Below the pieces are notes generated by a model that searched no databases, had not been told where the DNA came from, and worked only from the letters and a program-made list of their open reading frames with translations. From an uncultured Porphyromonadaceae bacterium (GTDB lineage Bacteria; Bacteroidota; Bacteroidia; Bacteroidales; Muribaculaceae): DNA of 64,000 nt. A program made the translations under genes and the position numbers. The stretch lies in NCBI GenBank assembly GCA_937921035.1, contig CALEUL010000025.1, positions 1-64,000 of the forward strand, read 5' to 3'. Shown piece by piece: positions 1 through 8,399 of the stretch; the stretch's first letter is position 1; each line of letters begins with the position of its first letter.

Positions 1-231
1 CTTTCAAAATTCAAACAAGGCAAGAAATTTTTATTTATTGCCTTTCACAAGACGCGTTTTTACGAAGCGCCGATTTATTCCCGGCCGGTTCGAATCATCT
101 TAGTTTATTGTGGAATTTGACAGAGTCGAACAACGCTGACTGTGCAGCGTCCGTTACACTCTTGTACTTTGTTGTTTCTGTTGTCAGACTATCAATGTTC
201 TCTTGCCTTGGGTTTTCACCGGCAGCGGTTG

Positions 232-263
232 CAAAATTACGCCGTTATCAAATTTCAGCCAAA
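232..263 (-). promoter_or_regulatory. Leftward promoter P2 (downstream of tandem pair)
   Basis: On the minus strand TTTG (260-263), a 20-base spacer and TAATTTTG (232-239) repeat the boxes and spacing of P1. Transcription would start near 225 and run left through about 225 bases without a reading frame before leaving the window. Confidence 0.7.
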
Positions 264-343
264 TTTTTGTTCAAAATTTAACTTATTTTAATTCTTGCGC
301 CGCTCTCTCGCAGCCGCCCCGGGGTCGTTCCCGAAAGCGAGTG

Positions 344-375
344 CAAAATTACACCCTTTATCCGAATCCACCAAA
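344..375 (-). promoter_or_regulatory. Leftward promoter P1 (upstream of tandem pair)
   Basis: On the minus strand TTTG (372-375) is followed after exactly 20 bases by TAATTTTG (344-351), matching the Bacteroidota primary sigma factor consensus. It reads out of the left edge of the window and is paired with an identical arrangement 112 bases further downstream. Confidence 0.7.
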
Positions 376-642
376 TATTTCAGCAAGAAATTATGCCACA
401 AAACAGGATTTTAACTTTTGTTTACAGTTAAGACCGAAGCGTAAATATGCCATCTACGCGATTATCAGACACTTAGCCAATCTGCCGCAATTTTGGGTTG
501 CTGAGACAATTTCTATTCGTTTTTTTACTAAGCCAGCCAAAGAAAAAAACAGGCAAAAAAAAGTGGACATCGAACACATCCGGCTTGCGGCCCGCTCTAC
601 TCTTATTTATTAATGTGTAAAGGCTGCATAATTGACAAACTG

Positions 643-674
643 TTTTGCCGGAATCATTTTTTTTCGTACCTTTG
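643..674 (+). promoter_or_regulatory. gyrB promoter
   Basis: TTTTG (643-647), a 19-base spacer and TACCTTTG (667-674) form a near-consensus Bacteroidota promoter. The expected start of transcription is near 680, so an ATG at 690 would leave only about 10 bases of leader, whereas the ATG at 720 leaves about 40. This favours 720 as the gyrB start. Confidence 0.75.
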
Positions 675-719
675 TATGCAAAATAAAGAATGAATAATAC
701 CCCCTCTTATAGTAAAGAC

Positions 720-2651
720 ATGACAGAAGAAAAAGAGGAATACAGTGCCAGTAATATCCAGGTGCTTGAGGGACTCGAGGCAGTTCGCAAGCGCCCGGCG
801 ATGTATATTGGCGACATTTCCGAAAAAGGTCTGCACCACCTTGTTTACGAGGTTGTAGACAACTCTATCGATGAAGCACTTGCGGGATATGCCAAGGATA
901 TTAACGTAACAATCAACGAGGACAACTCCATAACCGTTGTAGACGACGGCCGCGGCATTCCTGTTGACATGCACGAAAAAGAGCACAAGAGCGCCCTTGA
1001 GGTTGTCCTTACAGTACTGCACGCAGGCGGCAAATTCGACAAGGGATCATACAAAGTCTCTGGCGGTCTGCACGGCGTGGGTGTATCGTGCGTAAACGCG
1101 CTTTCGACATACCTCCGCGCCGAGGTAAGACGCAACGGCAAGATATATGCCCAGGAATACAGCTGCGGCAAGCCCACCACCGAGCTGATGGTTGTAGGCG
1201 ACAGCCTACACACCGGCACCACCATCATCTTCAAGCCCGACGACAGCATATTCACGACCACCATCTACGACTACAACACGCTTGCCAACAGGCTGCGCGA
1301 CTTAGCGTTCCTTAACTCCGGCATTACGCTGCACCTGACCGACATGCGACAGTTAGATGCCGAAGGAAAGCCCCGTTCGGAGACCTTCTTCTCGAAAGAC
1401 GGCCTTCGTGAGTTCGTAGAATACATCGATTCCAACAAGGAATCGCTGATCAACGACGTTATCCATCTGAACACCGAGCGCCAGGGTGTTCCCGTAGAAG
1501 TTGCGCTTACCTATAACACCACCTCTAACGAGAACATCTACTCCTTCGTAAACAACATCAACACCATCGAAGGCGGCACACACCTCACCGGTTTCCGCCG
1601 CGGCCTCACCACGACCCTGAAGAAATACGCCGAGGACAACAACCTGCTCAAGAACGCCAAGGTTGAAATCAGTGCAGAGGACTTCCGAGACGGCCTGACC
1701 GCGGTCATCTCCGTAAAAGTGCTCGAGCCTCAGTTCGAAGGTCAGACCAAGACAAAACTCGGCAACAGCGAGATTGCTCCGGCTGTGAACGCAGCAGTAT
1801 CAGAAGCATTGGTAAACTATCTTGAAGAGCATCCGCGCGAGGCAAAACTGATTGTAGAAAAAGTAGTTTTAGCAGCCCAGGCCCGCCACGCCGCAATGGC
1901 CGCCCGCCAGAAGATTCTGCGCAAATCGCCACTTTTCGGTGGCGGACTACCCGGCAAACTCAGCGACTGCTCCAGCCGCACCGCCGAAGACTGCGAGCTG
2001 TTCCTCGTCGAAGGTGATTCGGCAGGCGGCACAGCAAAACAGGCCCGCGACCGCCGCTTCCAGGCCATCCTGCCCCTACGAGGCAAGATTCTGAACGTGG
2101 AAAAGGCTATGGACCACAAGATTTTCGACAATCAGGAAATCACTAACCTGTTCCGAGCGCTCCGCGTTACCATCGGCACCGAAGAAGACCCCAAGGCGCC
2201 CAACCTGAGCAAGCTGGCATACCACAAGGTTATTATCATGACCGATGCCGACGTCGACGGCGCCCACATCGCGACGCTGCTTATGACATTCTTCTTCCGC
2301 CGCATGCGCCCGCTCATTGAACAAGGCTACCTCTACATCGCCTCGCCGCCACTGTACAAGTGCAAGCTGGGCAAGAACGAGGAATACTGCTGGAACGACA
2401 TGCAAGTGCAGCAATTCATCTCCAAATACGGCGAACGCACTACAATCCAGCGATATAAAGGTCTGGGAGAGATGTCCGACGAAGAGTTGCGGACAACCAC
2501 AATGTCGCCCGAACACCGAATTCTGAAGCAGGTGCACATAAGCGACGCAGCCGAAGCAGACCGCATATTCTCGATGCTGATGGGTGAAGACGTAGCTCCG
2601 CGACGTGACTTTATAGAATCCAACGCAACATACGCCAACATCGACGCATAA
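720..2651 (+). CDS. gyrB: DNA gyrase subunit B
   Basis: This is the ATPase and TOPRIM subunit of DNA gyrase, which with GyrA introduces negative supercoils in the cytoplasm. The 643-residue protein begins with the GHKL ATPase domain (residues about 15-220, with VLEGLEAVRKRPAMYIGD and DDGRGIPVD), followed by the transducer domain and a TOPRIM/C-terminal region containing VEGDSAGG, PLRGKILNVEKA and the DxD motif in MTDADVDGAH. Length is normal for Bacteroidales GyrB. An in-frame ATG at 690 would add ten residues, but it lies almost on the predicted transcription start, and family members usually begin close to the YSASNIQVLEG stretch. The gene is monocistronic, with its own promoter and a terminator directly after the stop. 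Confidence 0.96.
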   Translation: MTEEKEEYSASNIQVLEGLEAVRKRPAMYIGDISEKGLHHLVYEVVDNSIDEALAGYAKDINVTINEDNSITVVDDGRGIPVDMHEKEHKSALEVVLTVLHAGGKFDKGSYKVSGGLHGVGVSCVNALSTYLRAEVRRNGKIYAQEYSCGKPTTELMVVGDSLHTGTTIIFKPDDSIFTTTIYDYNTLANRLRDLAFLNSGITLHLTDMRQLDAEGKPRSETFFSKDGLREFVEYIDSNKESLINDVIHLNTERQGVPVEVALTYNTTSNENIYSFVNNINTIEGGTHLTGFRRGLTTTLKKYAEDNNLLKNAKVEISAEDFRDGLTAVISVKVLEPQFEGQTKTKLGNSEIAPAVNAAVSEALVNYLEEHPREAKLIVEKVVLAAQARHAAMAARQKILRKSPLFGGGLPGKLSDCSSRTAEDCELFLVEGDSAGGTAKQARDRRFQAILPLRGKILNVEKAMDHKIFDNQEITNLFRALRVTIGTEEDPKAPNLSKLAYHKVIIMTDADVDGAHIATLLMTFFFRRMRPLIEQGYLYIASPPLYKCKLGKNEEYCWNDMQVQQFISKYGERTTIQRYKGLGEMSDEELRTTTMSPEHRILKQVHISDAAEADRIFSMLMGEDVAPRRDFIESNATYANIDA

Positions 2652-2661
2652 ACCATCTCAG

Positions 2662-2696
2662 CCCCGGACTTGTTCTATCTACAAGCCGGGGTTTTT
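2662..2696 (+). terminator. Intrinsic terminator after gyrB
   Basis: Arms 2662-2672 and 2682-2691 pair over ten positions with one bulged A, and a run of five T follows. It begins ten bases after the gyrB stop codon. Confidence 0.8.
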
Positions 2697-2720
2697 ATAT
2701 CAAGTCCTTTTGTCGGAACA

Positions 2721-2751
2721 TTTGAAAAATCCCATCCGGCACACACGTTTG
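2721..2751 (+). promoter_or_regulatory. Possible rnr-folB promoter
   Basis: TTTG (2721-2724), a 19-base spacer and CACGTTTG (2744-2751) resemble the Bacteroidota promoter, with C in place of the first T of the -7 box. It lies just after the gyrB terminator and would give a leader of only about ten bases before the ATG at 2767. Confidence 0.4.
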
Positions 2752-2766
2752 CAACACAAAGACACT

Positions 2767-4992
2767 ATGGCCAAGACAAAAGACAACAGAAAACATATTG
2801 CCCGCATAAAGGCATCCGTTGACGCATATATAGCAAGCACCCCCACCGGTACCTATAACTACAAACAGGTATCCGCGGCACTGGGGCTGGGCACACCCGG
2901 CGACCAGCGCACCGTCGCGCTGTATCTCGCCGAGCTCGCTTTCGACGGCATTATCTCAGAGACCGCCCCAGGACGATACAAATCGCCCAACCGCAGCACC
3001 AAAGCCATCGGTATTTTCGTACGCCGCTCCAATGGTAAGAACAGCGTAATAACCGACAGCAACGAGGAAATCGCCGTGGCCGAACGCAACTCCATGCACG
3101 CCCTCAATGGCGACAAAGTGGAAGTAACCATTTCGGCGCACATGAAGGGCGCCGAGCCCGAAGCTGAAGTAACGGACATAATAGAAAAGAAAGAACAGAC
3201 CTTCATCGGCACACTGAAGGTACAGCGCACCTATGCCTACCTTCAGACCGACTCGCGCTATCTGGCCACCGACATAATTATCCCGCGCAGCAAACTGAAA
3301 GGCGGAAAGAACGGCGACAAAGCCATCGTACGCATAATCCAGTGGGACGATGACGCAAAAAATCCGACAGGCGAAATTGTGGACATCCTTGGCGAAGCAG
3401 GCGACAACACCACAGAAATGCACGCTATTCTGGCGGAATTCGGACTACCTTATCACTATCCCGAGTCCGTGGAACGCGCAGCCGACAAAATTGACGCAGG
3501 CATAACGGCCGAGGAAGTTGCCAAACGCATCGACATGCGCGGCGTGCCCACATTCACCATCGATCCCAAGGACGCAAAGGACTTCGACGATGCACTGTCT
3601 ATCCGCAAACTGCCCGACGGCAACTTCGAGGTAGGCGTACACATTGCCGATGTAACACACTATGTTAAGCCCGATACAATCATAGACAGGGAGGCACAGG
3701 AACGCGCGACGAGCATATACCTTGTAGACCGCACCATCCCCATGCTTCCCGAGCATTTATGCAACGGAATATGCTCGCTACGCCCCGACGAGGACAAACT
3801 GGCATTCTCGGTGCTCTTCATAATGAATTCCAAAGGAGAGATTGCAGACTACAAGATTGCCAAAACCGTTATCCGCAGCAACCGCCGCTTCACATACGAG
3901 GAAGCGCAGGAAATTATCGAGACCGGAAAAGGCGACTATACTGAAGAAATCCTTACTCTCGATAAGCTTGCGAAAATACTTCGCAAAAACCGTTACGAGA
4001 ACGGTTCGGTTGACTTTGACCGTCTGGAAGTTCGGTTCAACATAGACGAATACGGCCATCCCGTAGATGTTTACTTCAAAGAATCGAAGGACGCCAACAA
4101 ACTTATAGAGGAGTTCATGCTACTGGCCAACAAGGCAGTAGCAAGCTTTATAGGCAAGCCCGCAAACAAGAAAAAAGCGAAAGCATTCGTTTACCGTGTA
4201 CACGATGTACCCGACGCCGAGCGCCTGAACAACCTCGCGGCCCTGTCGCGTGCTTTCGGATACCGCCTCAAAACGACAGGCACACCCCGCGATATCAACC
4301 GCAGCATCAACAAAATGCTCCAGGACATCAAAGGCAAAGGCGAAGAGAACCTTCTTTCCACCCTTGCGATACGCTCGATGGCAAAAGCGATATACACGAC
4401 CACAAATATCGGCCACTACGGCCTTGCCTTCGACTACTACACCCATTTCACCTCGCCTATACGCCGCTACCCCGACATGATGGTTCACCGACTGCTGGAA
4501 CGCTACATGCAGAACGGCCGGAGCGTGAACCTGCAGAAACTCGAGGACGAATGCAAGCATTCCTCTGACATGGAACAGCTTGCGGCGAGCGCCGAACGCG
4601 CGTCCATCAAATACAAGCAGGTCGAATATATGGCAGATCACCTTGGCGAAGTATATCAGGGCGTTATCTCGGGCGTTACCGAATGGGGCCTGTATGTGGA
4701 ACTTGACGACAACAAGTGCGAAGGCCTGATTCCTATCCGCGATCTCGCCGACGACTATTACGACTTCGACCAGCAGAACTACTCGCTGATAGGACGCCAT
4801 CACAACCAGCGTTATCGCCTGGGAGACAAGGTGAAAGTTCAGATAGCCCGCGCCGACCTGCAGAAAAAACAGCTCGACCTTGCCCTCGTAGACGAAAAGA
4901 ACCCGCCTAAAAGCCTGAGCGAACTGAAAAAATCGCCCAAACAGCGCGAATACGAAAAACCGGGCAAGAAACGCCGCAAAGGACGCCGATAA
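2767..4992 (+). CDS. rnr: Ribonuclease R (RNB-family 3'-5' exoribonuclease)
   Basis: The protein degrades structured RNA from the 3' end in the cytoplasm, contributing to mRNA decay and rRNA quality control. The 741 residues comprise an N-terminal winged-helix/cold-shock part (about 1-240), the RNB catalytic domain with the acidic magnesium-binding motif in FTIDPKDAKDFDDALSI (near residue 265) and the conserved YTHFTSPIRRYPD stretch, an S1 RNA-binding domain (about 640-715, GVISGVTEWGLYVEL) and a Lys/Arg-rich tail ending KKRRKGRR. The frame can be extended upstream to a TTG at 2710, but the ATG at 2767 gives the expected basic N-terminus. folB starts four bases after its stop, so the two genes are probably co-transcribed. 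Confidence 0.95.
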   Translation: MAKTKDNRKHIARIKASVDAYIASTPTGTYNYKQVSAALGLGTPGDQRTVALYLAELAFDGIISETAPGRYKSPNRSTKAIGIFVRRSNGKNSVITDSNEEIAVAERNSMHALNGDKVEVTISAHMKGAEPEAEVTDIIEKKEQTFIGTLKVQRTYAYLQTDSRYLATDIIIPRSKLKGGKNGDKAIVRIIQWDDDAKNPTGEIVDILGEAGDNTTEMHAILAEFGLPYHYPESVERAADKIDAGITAEEVAKRIDMRGVPTFTIDPKDAKDFDDALSIRKLPDGNFEVGVHIADVTHYVKPDTIIDREAQERATSIYLVDRTIPMLPEHLCNGICSLRPDEDKLAFSVLFIMNSKGEIADYKIAKTVIRSNRRFTYEEAQEIIETGKGDYTEEILTLDKLAKILRKNRYENGSVDFDRLEVRFNIDEYGHPVDVYFKESKDANKLIEEFMLLANKAVASFIGKPANKKKAKAFVYRVHDVPDAERLNNLAALSRAFGYRLKTTGTPRDINRSINKMLQDIKGKGEENLLSTLAIRSMAKAIYTTTNIGHYGLAFDYYTHFTSPIRRYPDMMVHRLLERYMQNGRSVNLQKLEDECKHSSDMEQLAASAERASIKYKQVEYMADHLGEVYQGVISGVTEWGLYVELDDNKCEGLIPIRDLADDYYDFDQQNYSLIGRHHNQRYRLGDKVKVQIARADLQKKQLDLALVDEKNPPKSLSELKKSPKQREYEKPGKKRRKGRR

Positions 4993-4996
4993 CGCA

Positions 4997-5374
4997 ATGG
5001 ACGGCAGCATAATCATAGAAGGACTGCGCGTTTTCGGGCACATCGGCGTGGCAGAACAGGAGCAACTGGTTGGAAACATGTACGATGCAGATATTTGCCT
5101 CGACTTTTCTTGCTCCCGGGTAATGGAAAGCGGTAGCCTCGACGACACTATCAACTACGCCGCAGTGGTTGCCTCGGTACGTTCGGAAATGGAGGTGCCC
5201 GCCGTTCTGCTGGAAGAAGCTGTGGGAAGAATCTACCGCCGGCTATGCCAGGAATACCCCGCGATAACAGGCGGCAGCATAGCACTTTACAAAACGCACC
5301 CGCCTATTTCTGCCGAACTTGGTCGCGTCGGTTTCCGCTACCGGTGGCAGAAAAACGACGGAGACGGCGATTAA
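4997..5374 (+). CDS. folB: Dihydroneopterin aldolase
   Basis: FolB cleaves 7,8-dihydroneopterin to 6-hydroxymethyl-dihydropterin and glycolaldehyde in folate synthesis. The 125-residue protein has the expected length and features: IIIEGLRVFGHIGVAEQEQ at the start, the conserved ILEEAVGRI-like helix (LLEEAVGRIYRRL) and the C-terminal KTHPPISAELGRVGFRY strand with the usual K-x-x-P-P-I pattern. It starts four bases after rnr, indicating one transcript, and is followed by a strong terminator at 5481-5520. The other folate gene in this window, folC, lies elsewhere (41633-42937). Confidence 0.88.
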   Translation: MDGSIIIEGLRVFGHIGVAEQEQLVGNMYDADICLDFSCSRVMESGSLDDTINYAAVVASVRSEMEVPAVLLEEAVGRIYRRLCQEYPAITGGSIALYKTHPPISAELGRVGFRYRWQKNDGDGD

Positions 5375-5480
5375 CAAAAGTTTGGATATTTGAAAGATAG
5401 ACAACAATTGCGTGAAGCAAGTTCCCGCTAACATGTTGTAAAACATATTTCTACACATTCAACTAAGGTTCAACGGGTTA

Positions 5481-5520
5481 GAACAGCCGGAAGCGACTTG
5501 CATCCGGCTGTTCATATTTT
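5481..5520 (+). terminator. Intrinsic terminator after the rnr-folB unit
   Basis: An 11-bp perfect stem (5481-5491 with 5503-5513) with an 11-base loop is followed by a T-rich stretch. It lies about 105 bases beyond the folB stop and just before the ndk promoter. The 105 bases between hold no recognisable gene. Confidence 0.85.
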
Positions 5521-5535
5521 TTATGACATATTTTC

Positions 5536-5566
5536 TTTGAAAAGCCGGTCAAAAACGCTATCTTTG
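5536..5566 (+). promoter_or_regulatory. ndk promoter
   Basis: TTTG (5536-5539), a 19-base spacer and TATCTTTG (5559-5566) match the Bacteroidota consensus. Transcription should begin near 5573, giving a leader of about 40 bases before the ATG at 5612. Confidence 0.8.
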
Positions 5567-5611
5567 AAGCAAAGAATCAAAAAAATTAACAAAACTTTAC
5601 AATCCACCGTG

Positions 5612-6073
5612 ATGGAGCAGACTTTCATCATCCTAAAGCCTTCGACAATTTCCCGCAGCCTTGTAGGTGACGTGCTCACCCGCTTTCAGCGCAAAGGTCT
5701 CCGCATAGCCGGCATCAAAATGATGCAGCTCAATGAAACAATTCTCCGCGAACACTACGCCCACCTTGTGGAGCGTGCGTTCTTCCCCACATTGGTAAAA
5801 TCCATGATGGCGACACCGGTAATCGTTATGGTACTCGAAGGCAAGGATGTTGTATCTGTAGTACGAGCTATGGTAGGTGCCACCAACTGCCGCGCGGCAG
5901 CTCCGGGTACTATCCGCGGAGATTTTGGCATGAGCGGCCAGGAAAACATAGTACATGCATCCGACAGCCCCGAAAACGCCAAACTCGAGATTGCCCGCTT
6001 CTTCAAGCCCGAGGAAATCTTCAGCTACGAACTTCCCACAGTATCCTCCATCTACGCTCCGGACGAAAGATAA
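5612..6073 (+). CDS. ndk: Nucleoside diphosphate kinase
   Basis: Ndk moves the gamma phosphate between nucleoside di- and triphosphates through a phospho-histidine intermediate, balancing NTP and dNTP pools. The 153-residue protein has the signature N-I-V-H-A-S-D-S with catalytic histidine at residue 115, and the N-terminal EQTFIILKPSTISR strand with the conserved K-P. The reading frame is open further upstream, but the promoter at 5536-5566 and the family's usual length fix the ATG at 5612. The peptidase gene 6095-7069 begins 21 bases after the stop, so read-through is likely. Confidence 0.95.
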   Translation: MEQTFIILKPSTISRSLVGDVLTRFQRKGLRIAGIKMMQLNETILREHYAHLVERAFFPTLVKSMMATPVIVMVLEGKDVVSVVRAMVGATNCRAAAPGTIRGDFGMSGQENIVHASDSPENAKLEIARFFKPEEIFSYELPTVSSIYAPDER

Positions 6074-6094
6074 ACCAAGAAAAACGGCCTCTCC

Positions 6095-7069
6095 ATGAAA
6101 TTTTTTATCATAGCAGCAGCGGCTCTCTCTCTGGCAATGACAGCTTCGGCACAGAACTACCGGTTGCCCGACCGGCATGCCGAAAGTCATGGTACTCTCC
6201 TTGCCAATCAGGGAAACGCCGGCATATCAGTGGAAAACACCGAAAAATATCTGGAAGCTCTCTTCGAGGAAGAAGAAGAGCCCGAATTCGATATTTACAC
6301 TGAAGGCTGGAACAGCAAACATGTGAACTGCTACAGCGGCGTAAAAGTACCGCAGACAGCACAGATAGATGTTTCCAGCTTTGCAATGCCCCACAAAGGC
6401 TATATCACCTCACCTTACGGATACCGCCGCCGGTTCCGCCGCATGCACAAGGGTGTGGACCTTAAAGTTAATATCGGCGATACCATCCGGGCAGCCTTTG
6501 ACGGCCGCGTGCGTATAAAGAACTTCGAACGCGCCGGCTACGGCAACTACCTGGTTCTGCGGCACACCAACGACCTTGAAACGGTCTACGGCCATCTTTC
6601 CGGCTTCCTTGTTGATGAAGGCCAGTATGTGAAAGTAGGCGACCCCATCGCACTTGGCGGCAACACAGGCCGCTCGACAGGCCCTCACCTGCACTTCGAA
6701 ACCCGCTACATGGGCTATGCAATAAACCCGTGCGCAATTTTCGACTTCGCCAACCAGACCACCCACACCGACATCTTCACATTCGACAAGAACACATACC
6801 AGAAGGCGCGCAACTTCGACCCGAAAGCCAACAGCGCCTACGCGCAGCAGTATCTGCGGGAGAATCCCAACAAGCCGTATGTGAAGAGCAAATCGTCCGG
6901 CAAGACCACCAATACCCGCGCGACATCGTCTACTTACCACGTACGCAAGGGCGATTCCCTGAGCAAGATCGCAAGCCGCCACGGCACAACGGTCGCCAAG
7001 CTCTGCCGTCTTAACGGTATAAAATCCAATGCAAAACTGAGCATTGGCCAACGACTGAAACTTCGTTAA
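6095..7069 (+). CDS. Secreted M23 peptidase with C-terminal LysM domain
   Basis: This is a predicted periplasmic peptidoglycan endopeptidase of the LytM/M23 zinc family. The 324-residue protein has a cleavable signal peptide (residues 1-19, ending TASA), an acidic stretch of glutamates near 57-65, and an M23 domain (about 95-220) with all zinc ligands visible: H118 and D122 in HKGVD, and the HLHFE motif at 198-202. A LysM peptidoglycan-binding domain fills the C-terminus (about 281-324, YHVRKGDSLSKIASRHGTT). Intact metal ligands suggest an active hydrolase, unlike the degenerate M23 protein at 29602-30441. It follows ndk closely and is ended by a GC-rich hairpin. Confidence 0.9.
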   Translation: MKFFIIAAAALSLAMTASAQNYRLPDRHAESHGTLLANQGNAGISVENTEKYLEALFEEEEEPEFDIYTEGWNSKHVNCYSGVKVPQTAQIDVSSFAMPHKGYITSPYGYRRRFRRMHKGVDLKVNIGDTIRAAFDGRVRIKNFERAGYGNYLVLRHTNDLETVYGHLSGFLVDEGQYVKVGDPIALGGNTGRSTGPHLHFETRYMGYAINPCAIFDFANQTTHTDIFTFDKNTYQKARNFDPKANSAYAQQYLRENPNKPYVKSKSSGKTTNTRATSSTYHVRKGDSLSKIASRHGTTVAKLCRLNGIKSNAKLSIGQRLKLR

Positions 7070-7087
7070 AACTAACTTTATCATAGC

Positions 7088-7117
7088 AAACGCGCGAGGC
7101 TCCGGCCCCGCGCGTTT
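7088..7117 (+). terminator. GC-rich hairpin after the M23/LysM gene
   Basis: A 9-bp perfect stem (7088-7096 with 7109-7117) lies 18 bases after the stop codon. Only TTT and a mixed T-rich stretch follow, so termination is probable but may be incomplete. Confidence 0.6.
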
Positions 7118-7148
7118 CATTTGTCCGTTCCGGATATATTCTGTCTGG

Positions 7149-7245
7149 CAGGTGGAAGTCCTCTGCACTTACCGATAGGGGAAAGTGCTCAGCCAAAGAC
7201 AATGGTGTATGTCGTAAGATATGGGAAAGAGGACAATATATCCCC
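7149..7245 (+). mobile_element. Possible relic of a group II intron (5' part)
   Basis: This gene-free stretch contains GGTGGAAGTCCTCTGCAC, then AAAGTGCTCAGCC, then AAGACAATGGTG. The order and spacing resemble recalled domain I sequences of bacterial group II introns (of the GTGAAAGTCC ... AGCCAAGGGCAAGGGTGTC type). No reverse transcriptase reading frame and no domain V are present, so it would be a fragment only. It marks the left edge of the AT-rich accessory island. The match is from memory and needs a covariance search. Confidence 0.35.
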
Positions 7246-7260
7246 TCTTATATAAGAATT

Positions 7261-7788
7261 CTATAGTGGAGCCGGAAGTTTTTCCTGAACCTCTGCAGGA
7301 CAGGCAATCCAATACATGAAATACTTTAGTTCATTTAACTTTTTATTAAAAGTCAAGCTATCTGTACCGCTAAATGAATTAGTTTGCATGCAATCAAAGA
7401 TTATTTCCTTTTTGGATGAAAACAAAACTAATCTCTCATAAAACGGCCAATAGGATATATTCTCAACCGGTTTCATTCTATTACAATATAATGACATGGT
7501 GTCTAATCCCCATTTCAAGACCGGCGCATTTAATGACAAGGTATCAATACGGCAATCATTATTTCGCGTATTACCTGAGACTATTACATAATGATCTCTT
7601 TCTGAAACGACTAAAGACCAAATATGCCCGTGATGTCCTTTAGTATAATAAAGGAACTCCTTTTCTTCTATTATACTATTAATTGAATCGTCAAGATTGC
7701 TTATAACATCGAAACGTTGATTGTCCAACTGTGAACACCAAACTATAAAACTAACTATCAGGAAAACGAATGATACAAGATATTTCAT
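7261..7788 (-). CDS. Small exported protein of unknown function
   Basis: I do not recognise this 175-residue protein. It starts MKYLVSFVFLIVSFIVWCSQ, a hydrophobic export signal; a cysteine at residue 18 could act as a lipidation site but the surrounding lipobox is poor. The rest is soluble-looking, with aromatic-rich stretches (GHHGHIWSLVVSERDHYVIVSG and FYERLVLFSSKKEIIF) and no motif I can name. Base composition is clearly more AT-rich than that of the flanking housekeeping genes, which suggests horizontal origin. It is the last of a series of small minus-strand genes (7261-9079), each separately spaced. No clear promoter is visible in the 140 bases upstream. Confidence 0.6.
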   Translation of the reverse strand: MKYLVSFVFLIVSFIVWCSQLDNQRFDVISNLDDSINSIIEEKEFLYYTKGHHGHIWSLVVSERDHYVIVSGNTRNNDCRIDTLSLNAPVLKWGLDTMSLYCNRMKPVENISYWPFYERLVLFSSKKEIIFDCMQTNSFSGTDSLTFNKKLNELKYFMYWIACPAEVQEKLPAPL

Positions 7789-7902
7789 ATTTCATCTATC
7801 TGAATATCGGTAACAAGGATGGGTGTGAAACAACTTCTTTCTCGAAGCCCTTGAGCATGTGCGCGGGGGCGGGTCCGTTGCCTATAACTCATTATAGGGA
7901 GT

Positions 7903-7937
7903 TACATTAGGGATATTCAGAAAATATCCCTAATGTA
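7903..7937 (-). terminator. Perfect hairpin at the end of the 7930-8301 gene
   Basis: A perfect 15-bp inverted repeat (7903-7917 with 7923-7937) with a 5-base loop overlaps the stop codon of the gene at 7930-8301. No T run follows on the minus strand, so it may protect mRNA ends rather than terminate. The 140 bases between this gene and the next otherwise contain a second small inverted repeat (7881-7898). Confidence 0.5.
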
Positions 7938-8301
7938 GCAGGAATAATGGCAGATCACGATTTTCTGCCCATAAATCACTTAACATTATACTTATTAACA
8001 TAATAAGCGCGAGAATATCGTATATCAATAGAATTTTATGAGAAATTACAAGCCTCACCAATAGGTGATTAATAGCAACATACAGCAAAAAGATTCCGGA
8101 TATAATCAGAAGGACCAAGAAGTACCCCAATGGCTTAACGGCGTGCCTTACATTATAAGAAAAGAATAATGCCATATAGCAAAAAGTACCGAATAGATAT
8201 ACAAATGCAATAAATCGAATGGACAAAATGCGCCAGTTCTTTTTAATATGGTGCAAAAAAATATTGACAAGTCTTTTTATGTTTCTTGAATCTAATTCCA
8301 T
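7930..8301 (-). CDS. Small membrane protein of unknown function
   Basis: I do not recognise this 123-residue protein. It has a basic N-terminus (residues 1-25, ending KKNWR) followed by three or four hydrophobic segments (about 28-48, 57-80 and 90-108), so it is probably an inner-membrane protein with a short acidic C-terminal end (DLWAENRDLP). Codon use is AT-rich like its neighbours in the accessory island. Nothing in the sequence points to a function. It stands between an exported orphan and a frameshifted exported orphan, all on the minus strand. Confidence 0.6.
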   Translation of the reverse strand: MELDSRNIKRLVNIFLHHIKKNWRILSIRFIAFVYLFGTFCYMALFFSYNVRHAVKPLGYFLVLLIISGIFLLYVAINHLLVRLVISHKILLIYDILALIMLISIMLSDLWAENRDLPLFLLH

Positions 8302-8399
8302 ACTATTTGTGAATATATATTCCGGTTGGGTTTGATTTCATTATTGATTTAAACGCGGTACTCGGCAAGTTATTTATGTTTGGCCTAACTATGGGTTCC

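Larger units (their letters stand above)
1..689. other. Gene-free divergent control region left of gyrB
   Basis: No convincing protein gene is present here. The region holds two leftward promoters (near 232-263 and 344-375) and the rightward gyrB promoter (643-674). The 230 bases left of the second leftward promoter have no open frame on the minus strand, so the leftward transcript begins with a long untranslated leader. Tandem promoters plus a long non-coding leader are what a ribosomal RNA operon would show, but its structural genes lie outside the window and this remains an inference. Confidence 0.5.

Noticed and set aside
80..100. GGTTCGAATC near the left edge as a tRNA T-arm
   Set aside because: The bases resemble a T-loop, but no acceptor stem or anticodon arm can be placed on either strand around it.
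203..613. 136-codon open frame left of gyrB on the plus strand
   Set aside because: It crosses two leftward promoters, has no promoter or recognisable domain, and its composition (many stretches such as SQPPRGRSRKR and runs from AT-rich DNA) looks like untranslated control sequence.
4120..5154. 344-codon frame opposite rnr and folB
   Set aside because: It spans two well-identified genes on the other strand and encodes no recognisable domain; a shadow of coding bias.
7861..7937. Inverted repeats around 7881-7937 as possible attachment site or riboswitch
   Set aside because: They overlap the stop codon of a gene and have no T run or conserved core; a 3' end hairpin is the simpler reading. No integrase is nearby.
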